A stretch of DNA of 5,166 bases from Capsulimonas sp. (lineage in GTDB: Bacteria; Armatimonadota; Armatimonadia; Armatimonadales; Capsulimonadaceae): positions 1 to 5,166 of the forward strand of contig JAOQAA010000101.1 of NCBI GenBank assembly GCA_025963815.1, read 5' to 3'. The notes below the pieces were generated by a model. The model saw only the letters and a list, made by a program, of their open reading frames with translations. It was not told the origin of the DNA and made no database searches. Below, one piece after another: positions 4,575 to 5,166 of the stretch; the first letter of the stretch is position 1, and each line of letters starts with the position of its first letter. The position numbers and the translations under genes are program-made.

Positions 4575-5166
4575 ATGGCAGACGATAAGGAATTTACTGA
4601 GGGTCTTGAGGACGTAGTCGCGGGAAAATCCGCCATTTGCGATGTCAATGGCAAAGATGGCAAGCTGATCTATTCCGGATATGATATCCACGATCTCGCA
4701 CAGCATACGACCTTCGAGGAGGTCGTTTATTTATTGTGGAACGGCAAACTGCCGAACCGCGAAGAACTGACCGAACTCAACGCACAGCTCGACGCCAACC
4801 GGGCCATTCCCGCCGAAGCGCTTGAGCTGATCAAGCGATTCCCTAAGACCGCGACGCCGATGGACGCCCTGCGCACCGCCGTTTCGCTGCTGGGTTTCTA
4901 CGATCCGGACCACGGCGATGAAAGCACCGAAGCAAACCGCCGCAAAGCGATCCGTGTCACCGCACAGCTGGGAACGATCGTCGCCGCGCTGGACCGCTTG
5001 CGCAAAGGCGAGGAGCCTCTGGAGCCGAAAGCGGGCCTGGGAACCGCCGGCAACTTCCTGTACCTGCTGAGCGGCGTCGAACCGAACGCGACCGCCACCA
5101 AGGCGCTGGACGTCGCGCTTGTCCTGCACGCCGACCATGAGCTGAACGCCTCCACCTTCGCGGCGC
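4575..5166 (+). CDS. gltA: Citrate synthase, N-terminal half (runs off the right edge)
   Basis: The frame from ATG 4575 is open to the end, giving 197 full codons, about half of the 370-390 residues usual for the short bacterial/archaeal type. The enzyme condenses acetyl-CoA and oxaloacetate to citrate in the cytoplasm, the entry step of the TCA cycle. Family hallmarks visible are the N-terminal GLEDVVAGKSAICDVNG (10-26), the GKLIYSGYDIHDLA block (29-42), FEEVVYLLWNGKLP (47-60), and LHADHELNASTF (184-195), whose His residues H185/H188 belong to the oxaloacetate-binding region. The other catalytic His and Asp lie beyond the window. Methylcitrate synthase shares these motifs and cannot be excluded. 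GAGGAAGG upstream (last base ten nt from the ATG) and the strong promoter at 4452-4480 support the start. Divergent from the cytochrome operon. Confidence 0.93.
   Translation, partial: MADDKEFTEGLEDVVAGKSAICDVNGKDGKLIYSGYDIHDLAQHTTFEEVVYLLWNGKLPNREELTELNAQLDANRAIPAEALELIKRFPKTATPMDALRTAVSLLGFYDPDHGDESTEANRRKAIRVTAQLGTIVAALDRLRKGEEPLEPKAGLGTAGNFLYLLSGVEPNATATKALDVALVLHADHELNASTFAA

Overview
The window (5166 bp, GC-rich in genes, AT-richer between about 300 and 600) is an ordinary-looking stretch of a bacterial chromosome with two convergent/divergent gene blocks. It has no phage, transposase, CRISPR or RNA-operon signature. The organism cannot be named safely. A GC-rich genome with a Gfo/Idh/MocA oxidoreductase, a secreted cytochrome c fused to a jelly-roll domain, a short Bacillus/archaeal-type citrate synthase and GC-rich nested-hairpin repeats would suit an Armatimonadota- or Planctomycetota-like soil or plant-associated bacterium. 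That placement is a guess from gene style only.

Layout from left to right. (1) Positions 1-300, minus strand: the first 100 residues of a polytopic membrane sensor protein that runs off the window. (2) 301-603: a regulatory intergenic region. It holds a small palindrome, a four-unit CTTAA direct repeat with an exact 11-bp period (Pho-box architecture) just upstream of a -10 element, and a perfect 10-bp-stem terminator. Together these outline a possible ~80-nt phosphate-type-regulated small RNA, which is the most interesting signal here. (3) 604-1407, plus strand: a SpoU/TrmH-family 2'-O-ribose RNA methyltransferase with an altered motif 3. (4) 1404-2408, minus strand: a Gfo/Idh/MocA-type NAD(P)-dependent oxidoreductase. 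Its stop overlaps the methyltransferase stop through one shared TTAA. (5) 2454-2657: a cluster of four copies of a GC-rich hairpin repeat, two of which form a 42-bp inverted repeat (41/42 identical). (6) 2672-3202 and 3212-4264, minus strand: a two-gene unit made of a secreted c-type cytochrome/jelly-roll fusion followed nine bases later by an unrecognised 176-residue protein. (7) 4265-4574: a divergent intergenic region with a near-consensus sigma-70 promoter and a GC-rich structured leader. (8) 4575 to the end, plus strand: the N-terminal half of citrate synthase.

The genes do not form one pathway. Citrate synthase is central metabolism, the methyltransferase is RNA modification, the oxidoreductase is probably sugar or polyol metabolism, and the cytochrome fusion is an envelope protein of unknown electron partner. 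The sensor, the 11-bp repeat array and the putative small RNA could be a local regulatory cluster, but the sequence alone does not link them.
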